From: Ornithinibacillus massiliensis
GTDB lineage: Bacteria > Bacillota > Bacilli > Bacillales > Amphibacillaceae
Direction: 5' to 3'
Length of the DNA: 64,000 nucleotides
Assembly (NCBI RefSeq): GCF_018310345.1
Contig: NZ_JAGXBY010000001.1
Coordinates: forward strand, 124,001 to 188,000
Both the position numbers and the translations under genes were made by a program. Shown here piece after piece: positions 1 through 8,620 of this stretch. Positions within the stretch are counted from its first letter, which is position 1. Each line of letters begins with the position of its first letter. A model generated the notes under the pieces. That model had not been told where the DNA came from. It saw only the letters and a program-made list of their open reading frames with translations, and did not search any database.

Positions 1-31
1 CTCCTTATCTGGTGAGTTAATCTCCCTAAAG

Positions 32-69
32 AAAAAAGTTCAAAAGGGAGTAGTGGATCCCTTTTGAAC
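32..69 (-). terminator. Rho-independent terminator of the NERD gene
   Basis: A perfect 12-bp inverted repeat (GTTCAAAAGGGA at 38-49 with its complement at 58-69) has an 8-base loop. On the minus strand it runs straight into a T tract (A-run at 32-37 on the plus strand). It lies just downstream of the stop of the minus-strand gene at 74. Confidence 0.85.
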
Positions 70-73
70 CAAG

Positions 74-973
74 TTACTGATAGTAAGACCATCGGTTGAC
101 GTGTATTAAAGTATATTCTTTTGTTAATATTCTTCTGAGTTTTTTCTTAGAGGTGGTGATTCTGCACCAATCGTAGATAAGGGGAATGGTGATTTTTTTA
201 TTTGGGAATAGCAATCTTAACTCCTCTACACTTCGTAAAACGGCATCGTCAATGAACTCCTTGTGATTACAATTGGAACAAATACAATGTTTACCTTCAA
301 CTACCAGTTTGATCCTCCCACAGACTTTACAGCTAGCACCCTTTCTCAGCTCCTCATATTTATACTTAGGCAATTTGGAATATGGAGATTCCTTCAAATG
401 AAGGGAAGCTAACTTTTTGGCCAGTGCAAGATGCTTCTTGGTTAGCCGGGATGAGATGGTATTAAGTTGTTTTACATGACGCTTTAGTTGTGTAGGAAAA
501 ATGATAGGTTTATCAGATGGTGCGTGATACATGGTGAACTCGGGGTTTATAAAAACAACGGAAGCATGGAGAGTGAAGTTCATTCCGAGGGTCTGGAGTA
601 ATTGTCTAAGGAGGGTTTCGGTTCTGTTGAGTTGGGTAAGTGGATTTGCGATTTCGAGTTTATTTCGGTAAATGCGGTCTGTATCGTAGTAAAAATCCCC
701 ATCGTAATTTTTGACTTCATACAAGTAAATTCTGTCGGCAATAATCAGGGTATCAATTTGAAATGTTGTATGGTTGACCTGGAGTAGTAAATCATTCAAT
801 ACATAACAATCTAGATTCAGCTCTCGCGTTATGGTATCAAACATTACCTCTCCTTCATAGCCTTTTTGCAAATGGAGTAAATACTGTTTGTCCTTCTCTG
901 ATAACTCCATTCTGTTCTGCAAGATTTCCTGGACTGCTAGTTCCACTGGTTTTGTTCGTTTTTTATATTCCAT
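74..973 (-). CDS. NERD domain protein with C-terminal zinc ribbon
   Basis: About 300 residues. The segment from residue ~40 to ~150 has the look of the NERD (nuclease-related) fold: an EGE motif, then IDTLIIADRIYLYEVKNYDGD with the Asp and the E-V-K of a PD-(D/E)XK-like core. The C-terminal third carries CKVC...CSNC, a four-cysteine zinc ribbon, followed by a basic tail. NERD proteins are widespread in Bacillaceae; a DNA-related role is assumed from the fold and not proven. The start at 973 is chosen because AAAGGATG lies 8 bases upstream; longer in-frame starts up to 1045 lack a site. It is divergent from the HtrA-type protease at 1092 and ends in a strong terminator at 32-69. Confidence 0.85.
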   Translation of the reverse strand: MEYKKRTKPVELAVQEILQNRMELSEKDKQYLLHLQKGYEGEVMFDTITRELNLDCYVLNDLLLQVNHTTFQIDTLIIADRIYLYEVKNYDGDFYYDTDRIYRNKLEIANPLTQLNRTETLLRQLLQTLGMNFTLHASVVFINPEFTMYHAPSDKPIIFPTQLKRHVKQLNTISSRLTKKHLALAKKLASLHLKESPYSKLPKYKYEELRKGASCKVCGRIKLVVEGKHCICSNCNHKEFIDDAVLRSVEELRLLFPNKKITIPLIYDWCRITTSKKKLRRILTKEYTLIHVNRWSYYQ

Positions 974-1091
974 ATGCCACATCCTTTCTACTAAAAATCT
1001 ATTATATTTCCTTGCTAAATGCAACCTCATGTTTATTCCAATCAAAACAGAACATAATAAAAACTGGAATTCGATATAAAGGAGCTATTAT

Positions 1092-2273
1092 ATGGGTTAC
1101 TACGATCAACATTATCCACCGAATCCCCATCGAAGGAGAAGAAATAATTGGCTTCCTATTTTGCTCGGTGTCGCTATTGGGGTGCTAGTGATGGCGATAG
1201 CTGTTCCGAGAATCCAAGAGATGGGTCAAGAGGATAATGATCATACGAATATGGTAAACAACACGGAGGAACAGCTCGTTTCCTTAGATATTTCCACGCG
1301 CATCACGGAGGTGGTGGAGGTTGTGTCGCCTACTGTGGTTGGGATTACGAATCTACAGCATAAGGCCGACTTCTGGGAGCAACAGCAGGAGAGTGAAGCG
1401 GGAACGGGATCTGGAGTTATTTATAAAAAAGATTCCCGGTATGCGTATGTCGTAACCAACCATCATGTCATTGAGGGAGCGGATGACATTGAGGTGATGC
1501 TCAATGATGACACGGTATTACAGGCGGAGCTTTTGGGAGCGGATTTGTTCTCTGATTTAGCGGTATTACGGATAGACGGGACCAATGTAGACCGTACGAT
1601 TGAACTTGGATCGACTGAGAGTCTAAAAGTTGGAGAGCCTGTCATCGCGATTGGCAATCCGTTAGGGCATATGTTTTCTGGGTCTGTGACGCAAGGGATT
1701 GTGAGCGGGACACAGCGGACGATACCACAGGATTTTAATTTAGATGGTCGGGCAGACTGGCAAGCCGAGGTTATTCAGACGGATGCAGCGATTAATCCTG
1801 GGAATAGTGGTGGTGCCTTAATTAATATGGATGCCAAGCTCATTGGAATTAACTCGATGAAAATTAACCAGGAAGCGGTTGAAGGAATAGGCTTTTCCAT
1901 CCCAATTGATACGGCAAGGCCCATTATGGATGAGTTAGAAAAAACCGGACAAGTAAAGCGACCATACTTAGGAGTTGAAATTTATTCGCTTGATGAGATC
2001 CCGAGAATGGAATGGTCTGAGACGCTAAATCTTCCAAGTAAAGTGGAAGGTGGCGTGTATGTGTGGAGTGTGGAGCCGCGCTCACCTGCAGATCAAGCAG
2101 GGTTAGACCGACTGGATGTTATCACCCATCTAGATGGAAGACAAATCATGAATATGATTGATTTACGAAAAATTCTGTACCAGGAAAAAGAAGTCGGGGA
2201 TGAAATTCAGGTGACGTATTACCGAGAAGGTAAGAAAATCGAAACAACGTTAACATTAGATGTACAGCGATAA
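1092..2273 (+). CDS. htrC: HtrA/DegP-like serine protease (YyxA/HtrC)
   Basis: A membrane-anchored trypsin-like protease of the S1C family for quality control of exported proteins. It has a short basic cytoplasmic N-terminus with RRRR, one membrane segment at about residues 20-40, a protease domain with the triad His in VTNHHVIEG (~124), Asp in SDLAVL (~155) and Ser in NPGNSGGAL (~239), then one PDZ domain (~300-385). The length of 393 is normal. A clear AAAGGAG site precedes the ATG. In B. subtilis this gene sits at the end of the walRK operon next to rlmH; here rlmH lies 21.7 kb further on and the upstream neighbour is a minus-strand gene. A hairpin terminator follows at 2287. Confidence 0.93.
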   Translation: MGYYDQHYPPNPHRRRRNNWLPILLGVAIGVLVMAIAVPRIQEMGQEDNDHTNMVNNTEEQLVSLDISTRITEVVEVVSPTVVGITNLQHKADFWEQQQESEAGTGSGVIYKKDSRYAYVVTNHHVIEGADDIEVMLNDDTVLQAELLGADLFSDLAVLRIDGTNVDRTIELGSTESLKVGEPVIAIGNPLGHMFSGSVTQGIVSGTQRTIPQDFNLDGRADWQAEVIQTDAAINPGNSGGALINMDAKLIGINSMKINQEAVEGIGFSIPIDTARPIMDELEKTGQVKRPYLGVEIYSLDEIPRMEWSETLNLPSKVEGGVYVWSVEPRSPADQAGLDRLDVITHLDGRQIMNMIDLRKILYQEKEVGDEIQVTYYREGKKIETTLTLDVQR

Positions 2274-2286
2274 GGACAGGAAAAGG

Positions 2287-2327
2287 GCATCTTGATTCCG
2301 AGTGAAGGAGTCAGGATGCTGTTTTAT
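2287..2327 (+). terminator. Terminator after htrC
   Basis: A 9-bp stem (GCATCTTGA at 2287-2295 with TCAGGATGC at 2311-2319, one G-U pair) is followed by TGTTTTATT. It starts 14 bases past the htrC stop. Confidence 0.7.
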
Positions 2328-2368
2328 TCACAGCTAAGTATTGTGTTTCATGTGTAAAGACCCACAAC

Positions 2369-2503
2369 TTATCCCCATTTTCAAAAAGTTATTCACAAAT
2401 TATGTGTATAAATCAGGATACAATCTATATTTTGTGTCAAATGAAATCGAAAACACAAAATATCTGCGAACATTTGTGCATATGTGGATAAAAATGTGTA
2501 TAA
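2369..2503. other. Cluster of five DnaA-box-like 9-mers
   Basis: Five matches to the DnaA box TTATCCACA lie in 135 bases. They are TTATCCCCA at 2369-2377, TTATTCACA at 2389-2397, TGTGTATAA (reverse) at 2403-2411, a perfect TGTGGATAA (reverse) at 2483-2491, and TGTGTATAA (reverse) at 2495-2503. All but the perfect one differ by one base. The stretch is intergenic and AT-rich. Relatives carry this gene neighbourhood within tens of kb of oriC, so this may be a DnaA-binding cluster that titrates DnaA or regulates initiation. It is not itself next to dnaA in this window. Confidence 0.55.
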
Positions 2504-2513
2504 CTTAGCAAAA

Positions 2514-2906
2514 CTAAGTTGATAATCTGTTAATATCCAAATTTCCTCTAAAACTTTTTCCAGGGACATGCTTGATTAATAATAGAAGCAAAATAAGAAG
2601 TACAATATCTAGCCGAGCTTGAAAGGCAAAAGAAAGAAAACCGTCCTCCGCTATCAAGGCTAGTTTTGAGTAATAAATCGCCGCCACCATAATCACGAGC
2701 AATGGAATGCTTGCTTTTCGAACATACATCCCACCCGCTATTAATGCCCCGCAGCCTAATTCGATAATTGCTACTAAAAATAAGGTCGTTTCAGGAAATG
2801 GGACACCTAGAGAATGAAAGGTGGCTCGAAAATCAGTATTGATTAATTTCATTACCCCAGAAGTAATAAATACATAACCAACCGCATAACAAAGCCAAGT
2901 TGCCAT
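2514..2906 (-). CDS. DoxX family membrane protein
   Basis: 130 residues with four hydrophobic segments. The N-terminal GYVFITSGVMKLIN and the ELGCGALIAGGMYVRKA stretch are typical of small DoxX-like proteins (quinone-linked or thiol-stress membrane proteins; exact role unknown). The only strong Shine-Dalgarno-like run, GGGGGAG, sits about 27 bases before the ATG, so the true start may be a non-ATG codon a little upstream, or translation is weak. The stop codon lies inside a 7-bp inverted repeat (2502-2520). It is convergent with htrC and separated from it by the DnaA-box cluster. Confidence 0.75.
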   Translation of the reverse strand: MATWLCYAVGYVFITSGVMKLINTDFRATFHSLGVPFPETTLFLVAIIELGCGALIAGGMYVRKASIPLLVIMVAAIYYSKLALIAEDGFLSFAFQARLDIVLLILLLLLIKHVPGKSFRGNLDINRLST

Positions 2907-3218
2907 ATTTAAGTGAATTTTTATCGGAATCTCCCCCTTTACGAAATGTTACTCCCTACAATGTATGCGAAAAAGTGGACAATATTGACAAGCAATCAAA
3001 TATTTCACTTCTTGAAAAATTCTAATCATAACATTTTCCTTCTTGTGAACAAAAATGTATAGTATAAAAAGAGACTGAATTGAGAAACGCTGATTCTATA
3101 GTGTTTTGTTTATGGTAGATAGGAAAGAAAAGGAATCCTTTCCGACTGCTAAGAAAAACGGACTTCTATCCCCCAGAGTGAATGGGCGTTTATCTAATAA
3201 CAGAAGGAAGTGCAACAG
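2907..3218. other. Intergenic region between DoxX gene and ABC exporter
   Basis: No open frame or RNA gene was recognised. The stretch holds the divergent start regions of the two neighbours. A TATA-rich run around 3060-3070 may carry a promoter for the exporter, but no well-spaced -35 box could be assigned. A short inverted repeat, GGAAAG...CTTTCC, lies at 3121-3142. Confidence 0.4.
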
Positions 3219-4934
3219 ATGTTAAGACGTTTTTTCTCTTACTATAAGCCTCATAAAAGGCTTTTTATTATTGATTTTACTTGTGCGGTATTTGTAGCTA
3301 TTTTGGAATTAGCTTTTCCAATTGCCGTACAGCAGTTTATCGACAAATTACTCCCTACTGAAAATTGGGATATAATCGTGCTTGTTAGTGTATCGCTATT
3401 AGCGGTCTATTTATTAAGTACGTTTATGCAATATGTCGTGACATATTGGGGTCATAAGCTTGGTGTCAATATTGAAACCGACATGCGCCAGGATTTATTC
3501 CAGCATGTACAAAGACAATCGTTCCGTTTTTTTGATAATACGAAAACAGGACATGTCATGAGTAGAATCACTAATGACCTTTTTGATATTGGGGAATTTG
3601 CTCACCATGGACCAGAGGATTTATTTATCGCATTTATGACCTTTATTGGTGCATTTACCTTAATGTTCAATATTAATTTCCATTTATCGGTTATCATCTT
3701 GATTATCGTTCCGATTCTCATTTGGTTAATTACATATAGTAATATCAAAATGAATCAGGCTTGGAAATCCATGTATGAAGAGATTGCAGAGGTAAACGGC
3801 CGCGTGGAAGACTCTGTTTCCGGTGTACGTGTTGTCCAATCATTTACAAATGAAGATTACGAAATGAGCCGTTTCACAAAAGATAATTACAACTTTAGAA
3901 AAGCAAAGGTTGGCGCTTATAAAATCATGGCATTTGTTCATTCCAACATTTACATGATGATGCGGTTAATTGTCTTAGTTGTTTTAGTTTACGGTGCATG
4001 GCTAACCTTTAACAACTATATGTCGTATGGGGAATTAGTAAGTTTTATTTTATTTACGAATGTATTGTTTAACCCAATCAACAAAATTAGTGCCTTACTT
4101 GAAATGTATCCAAAAGGAATGGCAGGATTCAAACGATTTATTGATATTCTTGATACAGAGCCGGATGTGCAGGACAGACCAAATGCTAAGCCAGTGAAAA
4201 ACTTAAAAGGCTATATCTCTTTCCATAAGGTCACCTTTGGCTATGAGAAAACCCAAGGCCCGGTAATAAAAGCAATGAATTTTCATATTAATGCAGGAGA
4301 GACGGTAGCTTTTGTTGGTCCATCTGGCGCAGGAAAAACAACGATTTCTTCCTTAATTCCACGTTTTTATGATGTGGATAGTGGGCAAATTACGATTGAT
4401 GGCATAGATATTCGCGACATGACAAAGCGCTCTTTACGTGAGCATATTGGGATTGTGCAGCAGGATGTATTCCTCTTTACTGGTACACTGCGTGAGAATA
4501 TCGCCTATGGTAAGTTAGACGCAACAGAAGAGGAAATTCGTGAAGCAGCGAGACGAGCACACTTAGAAGAATTCATAAATGAACTACCAGATGGGTATGA
4601 TACTCAAGTTGGAGAGCGTGGACTGAAGTTATCTGGTGGTCAGAAGCAGCGGATTGCAATTGCTCGGATGTTCTTAAAGAATCCACCAATTCTAATTCTG
4701 GATGAAGCAACGTCCGCATTAGATACGGAAACAGAAATGATTATTCAACAAGCATTAAATGATTTAGCCAAAGATAGAACGACACTAGTTATTGCCCATC
4801 GACTTGCGACCATTCGCAATGCAGATCGCATTATGGTCGTGACGAAAAAAGGAATCGAAGAAGAAGGAACACATGATGAATTAGTGAAACGAAATGGTGT
4901 CTTTGCTAATTTGCATAAAGTACAAATGCATTAA
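3219..4934 (+). CDS. ABC exporter, fused membrane and ATPase domains (YwjA-like)
   Basis: A 571-residue half-transporter of the MsbA/multidrug type that should act as a homodimer in the membrane. It has six membrane segments (residues ~15-300), then an ATPase domain with Walker A GPSGAGKT, ABC signature LSGGQKQRIAIARM, Walker B ILILDEATSALD and the switch HRL. The N-terminus and overall pattern recall B. subtilis YwjA, whose substrate is not established. The start at ATG 3219 is preferred because GAAGGAAG stands nine bases upstream; an in-frame GTG nine bases earlier overlaps that site. It is a single-gene unit with a strong terminator at 4943. Confidence 0.9.
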   Translation: MLRRFFSYYKPHKRLFIIDFTCAVFVAILELAFPIAVQQFIDKLLPTENWDIIVLVSVSLLAVYLLSTFMQYVVTYWGHKLGVNIETDMRQDLFQHVQRQSFRFFDNTKTGHVMSRITNDLFDIGEFAHHGPEDLFIAFMTFIGAFTLMFNINFHLSVIILIIVPILIWLITYSNIKMNQAWKSMYEEIAEVNGRVEDSVSGVRVVQSFTNEDYEMSRFTKDNYNFRKAKVGAYKIMAFVHSNIYMMMRLIVLVVLVYGAWLTFNNYMSYGELVSFILFTNVLFNPINKISALLEMYPKGMAGFKRFIDILDTEPDVQDRPNAKPVKNLKGYISFHKVTFGYEKTQGPVIKAMNFHINAGETVAFVGPSGAGKTTISSLIPRFYDVDSGQITIDGIDIRDMTKRSLREHIGIVQQDVFLFTGTLRENIAYGKLDATEEEIREAARRAHLEEFINELPDGYDTQVGERGLKLSGGQKQRIAIARMFLKNPPILILDEATSALDTETEMIIQQALNDLAKDRTTLVIAHRLATIRNADRIMVVTKKGIEEEGTHDELVKRNGVFANLHKVQMH

Positions 4935-4942
4935 AGGGATGA

Positions 4943-4981
4943 GAAGATTTGCTACGGAAAACGGGCAAATCTTCTTTTTTT
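4943..4981 (+). terminator. Rho-independent terminator of the ABC exporter gene
   Basis: A perfect 10-bp stem, GAAGATTTGC (4943-4952) with GCAAATCTTC (4965-4974), is followed by seven T residues. It begins nine bases after the stop codon. Confidence 0.9.
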
Positions 4982-5009
4982 ACAAGATAAGAAAGTAGAA
5001 AATCAAAGC

Positions 5010-5165
5010 GGTCTAGCTCCGGGCACTTGCGACTAGCGAGACTTTCCCCACCTCTGCACAATAAGTCAACATCAGTTTCTCCAGTCGCCTCGTATCCTTT
5101 ATCGCTACAGCTAAGTCTAGTTCGTGCGTCGCAAAATAGTCGCGCTAAGCTTTTTCCATGCCCCG
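5010..5165. repeat. Possible dispersed intergenic repeat, decayed
   Basis: About 150 bases of non-coding DNA are richer in GC than the flanks and contain CTAGCTCCGGGCACTTGCGA and the later AGTCGCGCTAAGC, ending in CCCCGAGGG. The pattern resembles high-copy intergenic repeats known from Oceanobacillus-type genomes. Only one copy lies in this window, so the repeat nature is inferred from memory of such elements. Confidence 0.3.
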
Positions 5166-5264
5166 AGGGAATCAGAGAAATACTATCAAATTAGTACCAA
5201 ACCATTCTCTAATCGTTTAGACTAGTAGTAGATGGAATTTCTTTACGGAATAGGAGGTTGTCAT

Positions 5265-5480
5265 ATGGTAGTTGAAAATAACAGATCGACTAAGTTTACG
5301 GTGTTAGCCACGTTCTTTAATTGTTTACTTTTTATTGTATCAGTAGTAGGTATCATCTATGTGGCCTTTCTAGAAAATCAGGATGTTAATAAATCACTCT
5401 TTTACATTACTTTCGGATTGTTGACGTTGAGCTTTGGAGGCCGATTCATTTTAAACATCTTATCACTAAGAAAAGGATAA
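5265..5480 (+). CDS. Small membrane protein, two TM segments
   Basis: 71 residues with two hydrophobic helices (about residues 12-33 and 45-62) and a short basic C-terminus. No family was recognised. The start is ATG 5265, supported by an AGGAGG site eight bases upstream; the longer frame from 5232 has no such site. It stands alone between the repeat-like stretch at 5010 and convergent minus-strand genes. The protein is likely real because of the strong ribosome binding site, but nothing indicates its role. Confidence 0.65.
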   Translation: MVVENNRSTKFTVLATFFNCLLFIVSVVGIIYVAFLENQDVNKSLFYITFGLLTLSFGGRFILNILSLRKG

Positions 5481-5514
5481 CGTGTAGAAATCCCAGGGGA
5501 TCATATTAGCTTCT

Positions 5515-5555
5515 AGGTACTAGTAAAGTATGTCCTGTCTACTGCACTAGTACCT
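5515..5555. repeat. 10-bp inverted repeat
   Basis: AGGTACTAGT (5515-5524) is perfectly complementary to ACTAGTACCT (5546-5555), with a 21-base loop. It lacks a clear T tract on either side. It could act as a weak terminator for the small membrane protein gene or as an RNA hairpin. Confidence 0.45.
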
Positions 5556-5619
5556 TAGGTTACAGGTGTTCCATTGCGATAAACCTCTAAAGGAGATGCT
5601 CGACACTTAGTCATAATCC

Positions 5620-6468
5620 CTATTTTGAAGCCGTAACAAATCCTAAAACAGCCTTCTTAAATTCTTCTGGACAATCAAGATATGGATGATGCCCACTATC
5701 TAATGGTTGATAAGTCGCATCTTTAAAATCAAACCCCTCTTGATGGACCGGTCCAATCGCATGATCATATTTCCCCGATAATACTAGTACAGGTTTAGTT
5801 ATTAGTGGGGTAAGCTTTTTAAAGTCTTGAAAATACTCCTCAGAAGAAAAGATATGCTGCTGAAAATCTGGTTGGGTGTCTAATTGAGCATCTATTTCAT
5901 CCAATTTTTCCTTATCCGCGATAGACCTATATTGGAGTTTATAAAATAGATTCTTCTCCATTAATTGCATGACGGTGGAAAAGAACGTATCTACTAAATC
6001 GTGGATACGATATTCCTCGATATCAATGCTGTCATGCTCTAGTCCAAGTAGCTCCCGTCCTTTCTGAATCTGATGTGCAAAGGATTCCTTCATATGTAAT
6101 GTCCCATTGGAAAGGATGATTCCTTTCACAGCATTAGGGTATTTCAGCGCATAGTTCATGGCGAGCAATGCTCCAAAGGAATGCCCCATCACATACCATT
6201 CTTTTATTTGTAGCTTCAATCGGACCTCTTCCAAATCCAGGAGTAGCCGGTCTAATGTGTAATCCCCATTCTCTGCTAAATCAGACCGTCCGCACCCTCG
6301 TTGATCTAAATAGACTAGATTTAGATCCTTATGTAGTAAATCCCCTGCAAGATGCTGAAAGGATTTACTCCAATATCCAGGCCCGCCATGAAGATATAGA
6401 CATGGTATCCCAGTTCCTTCTAGTTCAACATGTAAATTTACGCCATCACTCATTTTTATCATCATCAT
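5620..6468 (-). CDS. Alpha/beta hydrolase (proline iminopeptidase-like)
   Basis: 282 residues with the alpha/beta-hydrolase fold. An HGGPG oxyanion loop stands near residue 28, DQRGCGRSD near 55, the nucleophile elbow GHSFGA near 95, a late Asp in SGKYDHAIG (~236) and a His in DSGHHPYL (~260). The HGGPG plus DQRG combination is typical of the S33 proline iminopeptidase group, but many members hydrolyse other esters or lactones, so the substrate is open. AGGAGG lies upstream of the first of three tandem Met codons. It leads the minus-strand series and is closely followed upstream by the DinB gene, 14 bases away. Confidence 0.85.
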   Translation of the reverse strand: MMMIKMSDGVNLHVELEGTGIPCLYLHGGPGYWSKSFQHLAGDLLHKDLNLVYLDQRGCGRSDLAENGDYTLDRLLLDLEEVRLKLQIKEWYVMGHSFGALLAMNYALKYPNAVKGIILSNGTLHMKESFAHQIQKGRELLGLEHDSIDIEEYRIHDLVDTFFSTVMQLMEKNLFYKLQYRSIADKEKLDEIDAQLDTQPDFQQHIFSSEEYFQDFKKLTPLITKPVLVLSGKYDHAIGPVHQEGFDFKDATYQPLDSGHHPYLDCPEEFKKAVLGFVTASK

Positions 6469-6482
6469 GTTGCTCTTTCCTC

Positions 6483-6941
6483 CTAAAATAATCCTCGAAA
6501 AATCACATTGGCCGATACTGGCTTCAGATTTAGCTCTCTAGCCCAGATCGATAGTTGGCCGATATGATGAATTTCATGTGCAATAATATGATGGAGAATT
6601 TCATGACGCGTAAAACTACCTTCCATCCAAGGCGCTGTAACACGTTCATTAGAGATTGCCTCATTGGATTGTAAAAAGCCCTTTATTTCATCACGACATT
6701 GGTGAGATAACTCTCTAACCTGATGGACTTCCCCGTAGCTGCTGAAATCCAACGGGATATCCTCCTTTTGTTGCATCGCACGGACCCAGCTATATTCCAC
6801 ATCGATAATATGTAATAACGTATGGAGGATATTGTGATGTCCCCCAATTCGTTCTTTTAAAAGTTCTTCTTTAGCGAGTTGTTCACACCAGGTAAACCAC
6901 TCATCCCGAACCTGCCAATTATATTGAAAAAATGTATACAT
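6483..6941 (-). CDS. DinB family protein
   Basis: 152 residues, four-helix DinB/YfiT-like fold. The likely metal ligands are the His of LLHIIDVEYSW (~45) and the pair in HEIHHIGQLS (~125-129). Family members are metal-dependent enzymes such as thiol-S-transferases (bacillithiol-linked in Firmicutes), though individual functions are mostly unknown. The start at 6941 is set by AAAGGAAG eight bases upstream; the longer frame has no site. It probably forms an operon with the downstream hydrolase. Confidence 0.82.
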   Translation of the reverse strand: MYTFFQYNWQVRDEWFTWCEQLAKEELLKERIGGHHNILHTLLHIIDVEYSWVRAMQQKEDIPLDFSSYGEVHQVRELSHQCRDEIKGFLQSNEAISNERVTAPWMEGSFTRHEILHHIIAHEIHHIGQLSIWARELNLKPVSANVIFRGLF

Positions 6942-7006
6942 TAGCTTAACTTCCTTTCCATTCTGATTCGACAACGTATGTCGATATTTCCCGGGAAATG
7001 GGAATG

Positions 7007-7996
7007 CTATATTCCTTCTAACATCTCATCTAACTCCAGAAGATGCTCGGAAAGCCAGATCATTTCCTGTGTAAATCGTTTTGGTGGACCTTGACGAACA
7101 TCCATATTTGCATCCAACCACCATTCACTCTCTAAGTACCAGACTAATATTAAGGCATCCGTAATAAATCGAACTCCAGTTGGATAGAAGTGGCCATACC
7201 CTTGGACAAAGGCTTTAACGCCATCGATACGAAGCGAATCGTCATCCAATGCCCCAGAGAGAACAGCCCGTCCGACATCCAATAGAAGATGGTCAACGTC
7301 CATTCGGTCAAAATCAAGTATTGCTGACAGATGACTATCTTGGAACAACAGATTATCCACCCATAAATCGCGGTGACACCAGCCTATATAATCAAGCTGA
7401 AGCTGATCCAATGGAAAAGCTTCCGTCAACTTCAATTGTTTCTCTATGATCGGTAACAGCGCTAGTTTCTTTGCTTGATCAATTTCTTCATATACCTTAT
7501 TCCAATAGGTAATCCGTTCTTCTTTAGTAGGGGGGAGGAAAACGGGTTTTGCTTTAGTAGGTAAACTCCCATCATTTAATAAGGAATGCATTTTACCTGT
7601 GTAAAAGCCTAAATAGTACATTTGCTCATCGGTTAACTTGCCAGGTGAAGCTAACTGACCAGCACAGAATTTCATCATGATAAATTGTTCGCCACTTGAT
7701 GATTGGAAGAAGACCTCATCCTGATTCGAAACTATTTCAGGGCAGGGAAAGCCAAGGTGATGGAGACGGTTTTGCTGGGTGAAAATTTGTTTGAGCTGCG
7801 GGATCGAATACTTTTTCAATCGGTCTTTGTTATACTGCTTGAGTAGAAACTCCCCTTGATCCGTGTAGACTTTCCATTTTAAATTTAACCAACCTCGTTT
7901 AATCGGTTCAGCCTGGAAGAAGTCCATATGAAACCGGGAGCGGACGGTATCCAGTATTTCTTCTAGTAACGCATCTTCGGATAGGATATTTTTCAT
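7007..7996 (-). CDS. Aminoglycoside phosphotransferase-fold kinase (CotS-like)
   Basis: About 329 residues of the APH/choline-kinase fold. The catalytic loop is CHRDLWVDNLL (~residue 214) and the metal-binding loop is ILDFDRMDVD (~232). The ATP lysine is likely in the GEFLLKQYNK strand. Similar Bacillaceae proteins include spore-coat CotS/YutH relatives and small-molecule kinases; the substrate cannot be told here. ATG 7996 is preferred, with a weak AAGTGGTG site upstream; a GTG 12 bases earlier is also possible. It lies in the minus-strand gene run between the DinB and GNAT genes. Confidence 0.8.
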   Translation of the reverse strand: MKNILSEDALLEEILDTVRSRFHMDFFQAEPIKRGWLNLKWKVYTDQGEFLLKQYNKDRLKKYSIPQLKQIFTQQNRLHHLGFPCPEIVSNQDEVFFQSSSGEQFIMMKFCAGQLASPGKLTDEQMYYLGFYTGKMHSLLNDGSLPTKAKPVFLPPTKEERITYWNKVYEEIDQAKKLALLPIIEKQLKLTEAFPLDQLQLDYIGWCHRDLWVDNLLFQDSHLSAILDFDRMDVDHLLLDVGRAVLSGALDDDSLRIDGVKAFVQGYGHFYPTGVRFITDALILVWYLESEWWLDANMDVRQGPPKRFTQEMIWLSEHLLELDEMLEGI

Positions 7997-8081
7997 GGGA
8001 AACACCACTTTTCAGAAATTTTCTATTATTAATTATAAACTAGTCCTGAAACAAAAACAAGAACATATATTCGTAAAACCG

Positions 8082-8113
8082 AAAAAGCCAGTGACCCATA
8101 TCAGGTCCTGGCT
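8082..8113 (-). terminator. Terminator after GNAT gene
   Basis: On the minus strand AGCCAG (8113-8108) pairs with CTGGCT (8091-8086), and the stem can extend inward through ACC/GGT. It is followed by TTTTT. It begins at the stop of the acetyltransferase gene at 8114. Confidence 0.7.
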
Positions 8114-8602
8114 CTACTTTAATTGATATTGAATTAGTTGGGTTTCCGCACCTAAATAGCTATCCGTACCAATTCTACTAATTTCTTTAAACCCTAGTCG
8201 CTCCAGCATTTTGCGAGAACGGGTATTGGATTCGTGGGATTCTGCATAAAACGTCGTAATCCCGAAGTTCTCAGAACCATAATCGATCATCTTCCTACAG
8301 GCATGATACCCGAGTCCCTTTCCCCATAAACGACGCTCTCCGATAGCAATTCCTAATTCCGCCGCATTGTCCGCTATTTCTGCCAAATCTGCGTAACCAA
8401 TGAGCTGGTCCTGCCACGTCACCCCTAGGCGAACAAATTTATTCGTATTCCCGTCCACACATTGCCTCCACCACTGATATAATTCCTCTGGATCCCGGTG
8501 AAGCGCCCATCCATTATAAGAGCAAAATATATCATCCCTACTCCAGCGAAGGACCGCGTCGTAATCAGCTAAAGCGAGTGGGCGTAATTTTAATTCCGTC
8601 AT
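8114..8602 (-). CDS. GNAT family N-acetyltransferase
   Basis: 162 residues with the RimJ/RimL-like GNAT fold. The acetyl-CoA loop is seen as RRLWGKGLGYHACRKMIDYG (~residues 93-112), followed by FYAESHESNTRSRKMLERLGFKE, the usual C-terminal signature. The substrate is unknown. This is the first of several GNAT genes in the minus-strand run up to 10.6 kb. A terminator follows immediately. Confidence 0.85.
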   Translation of the reverse strand: MTELKLRPLALADYDAVLRWSRDDIFCSYNGWALHRDPEELYQWWRQCVDGNTNKFVRLGVTWQDQLIGYADLAEIADNAAELGIAIGERRLWGKGLGYHACRKMIDYGSENFGITTFYAESHESNTRSRKMLERLGFKEISRIGTDSYLGAETQLIQYQLK

Positions 8603-8620
8603 AGAAAAGCCCCCATATCG

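Noticed and set aside
2502..2520. Terminator AACTTAG/CTAAGTT at the DoxX stop
   Set aside because: The stem is only seven AT-rich pairs, has no T tract on either strand and overlaps the stop codon.
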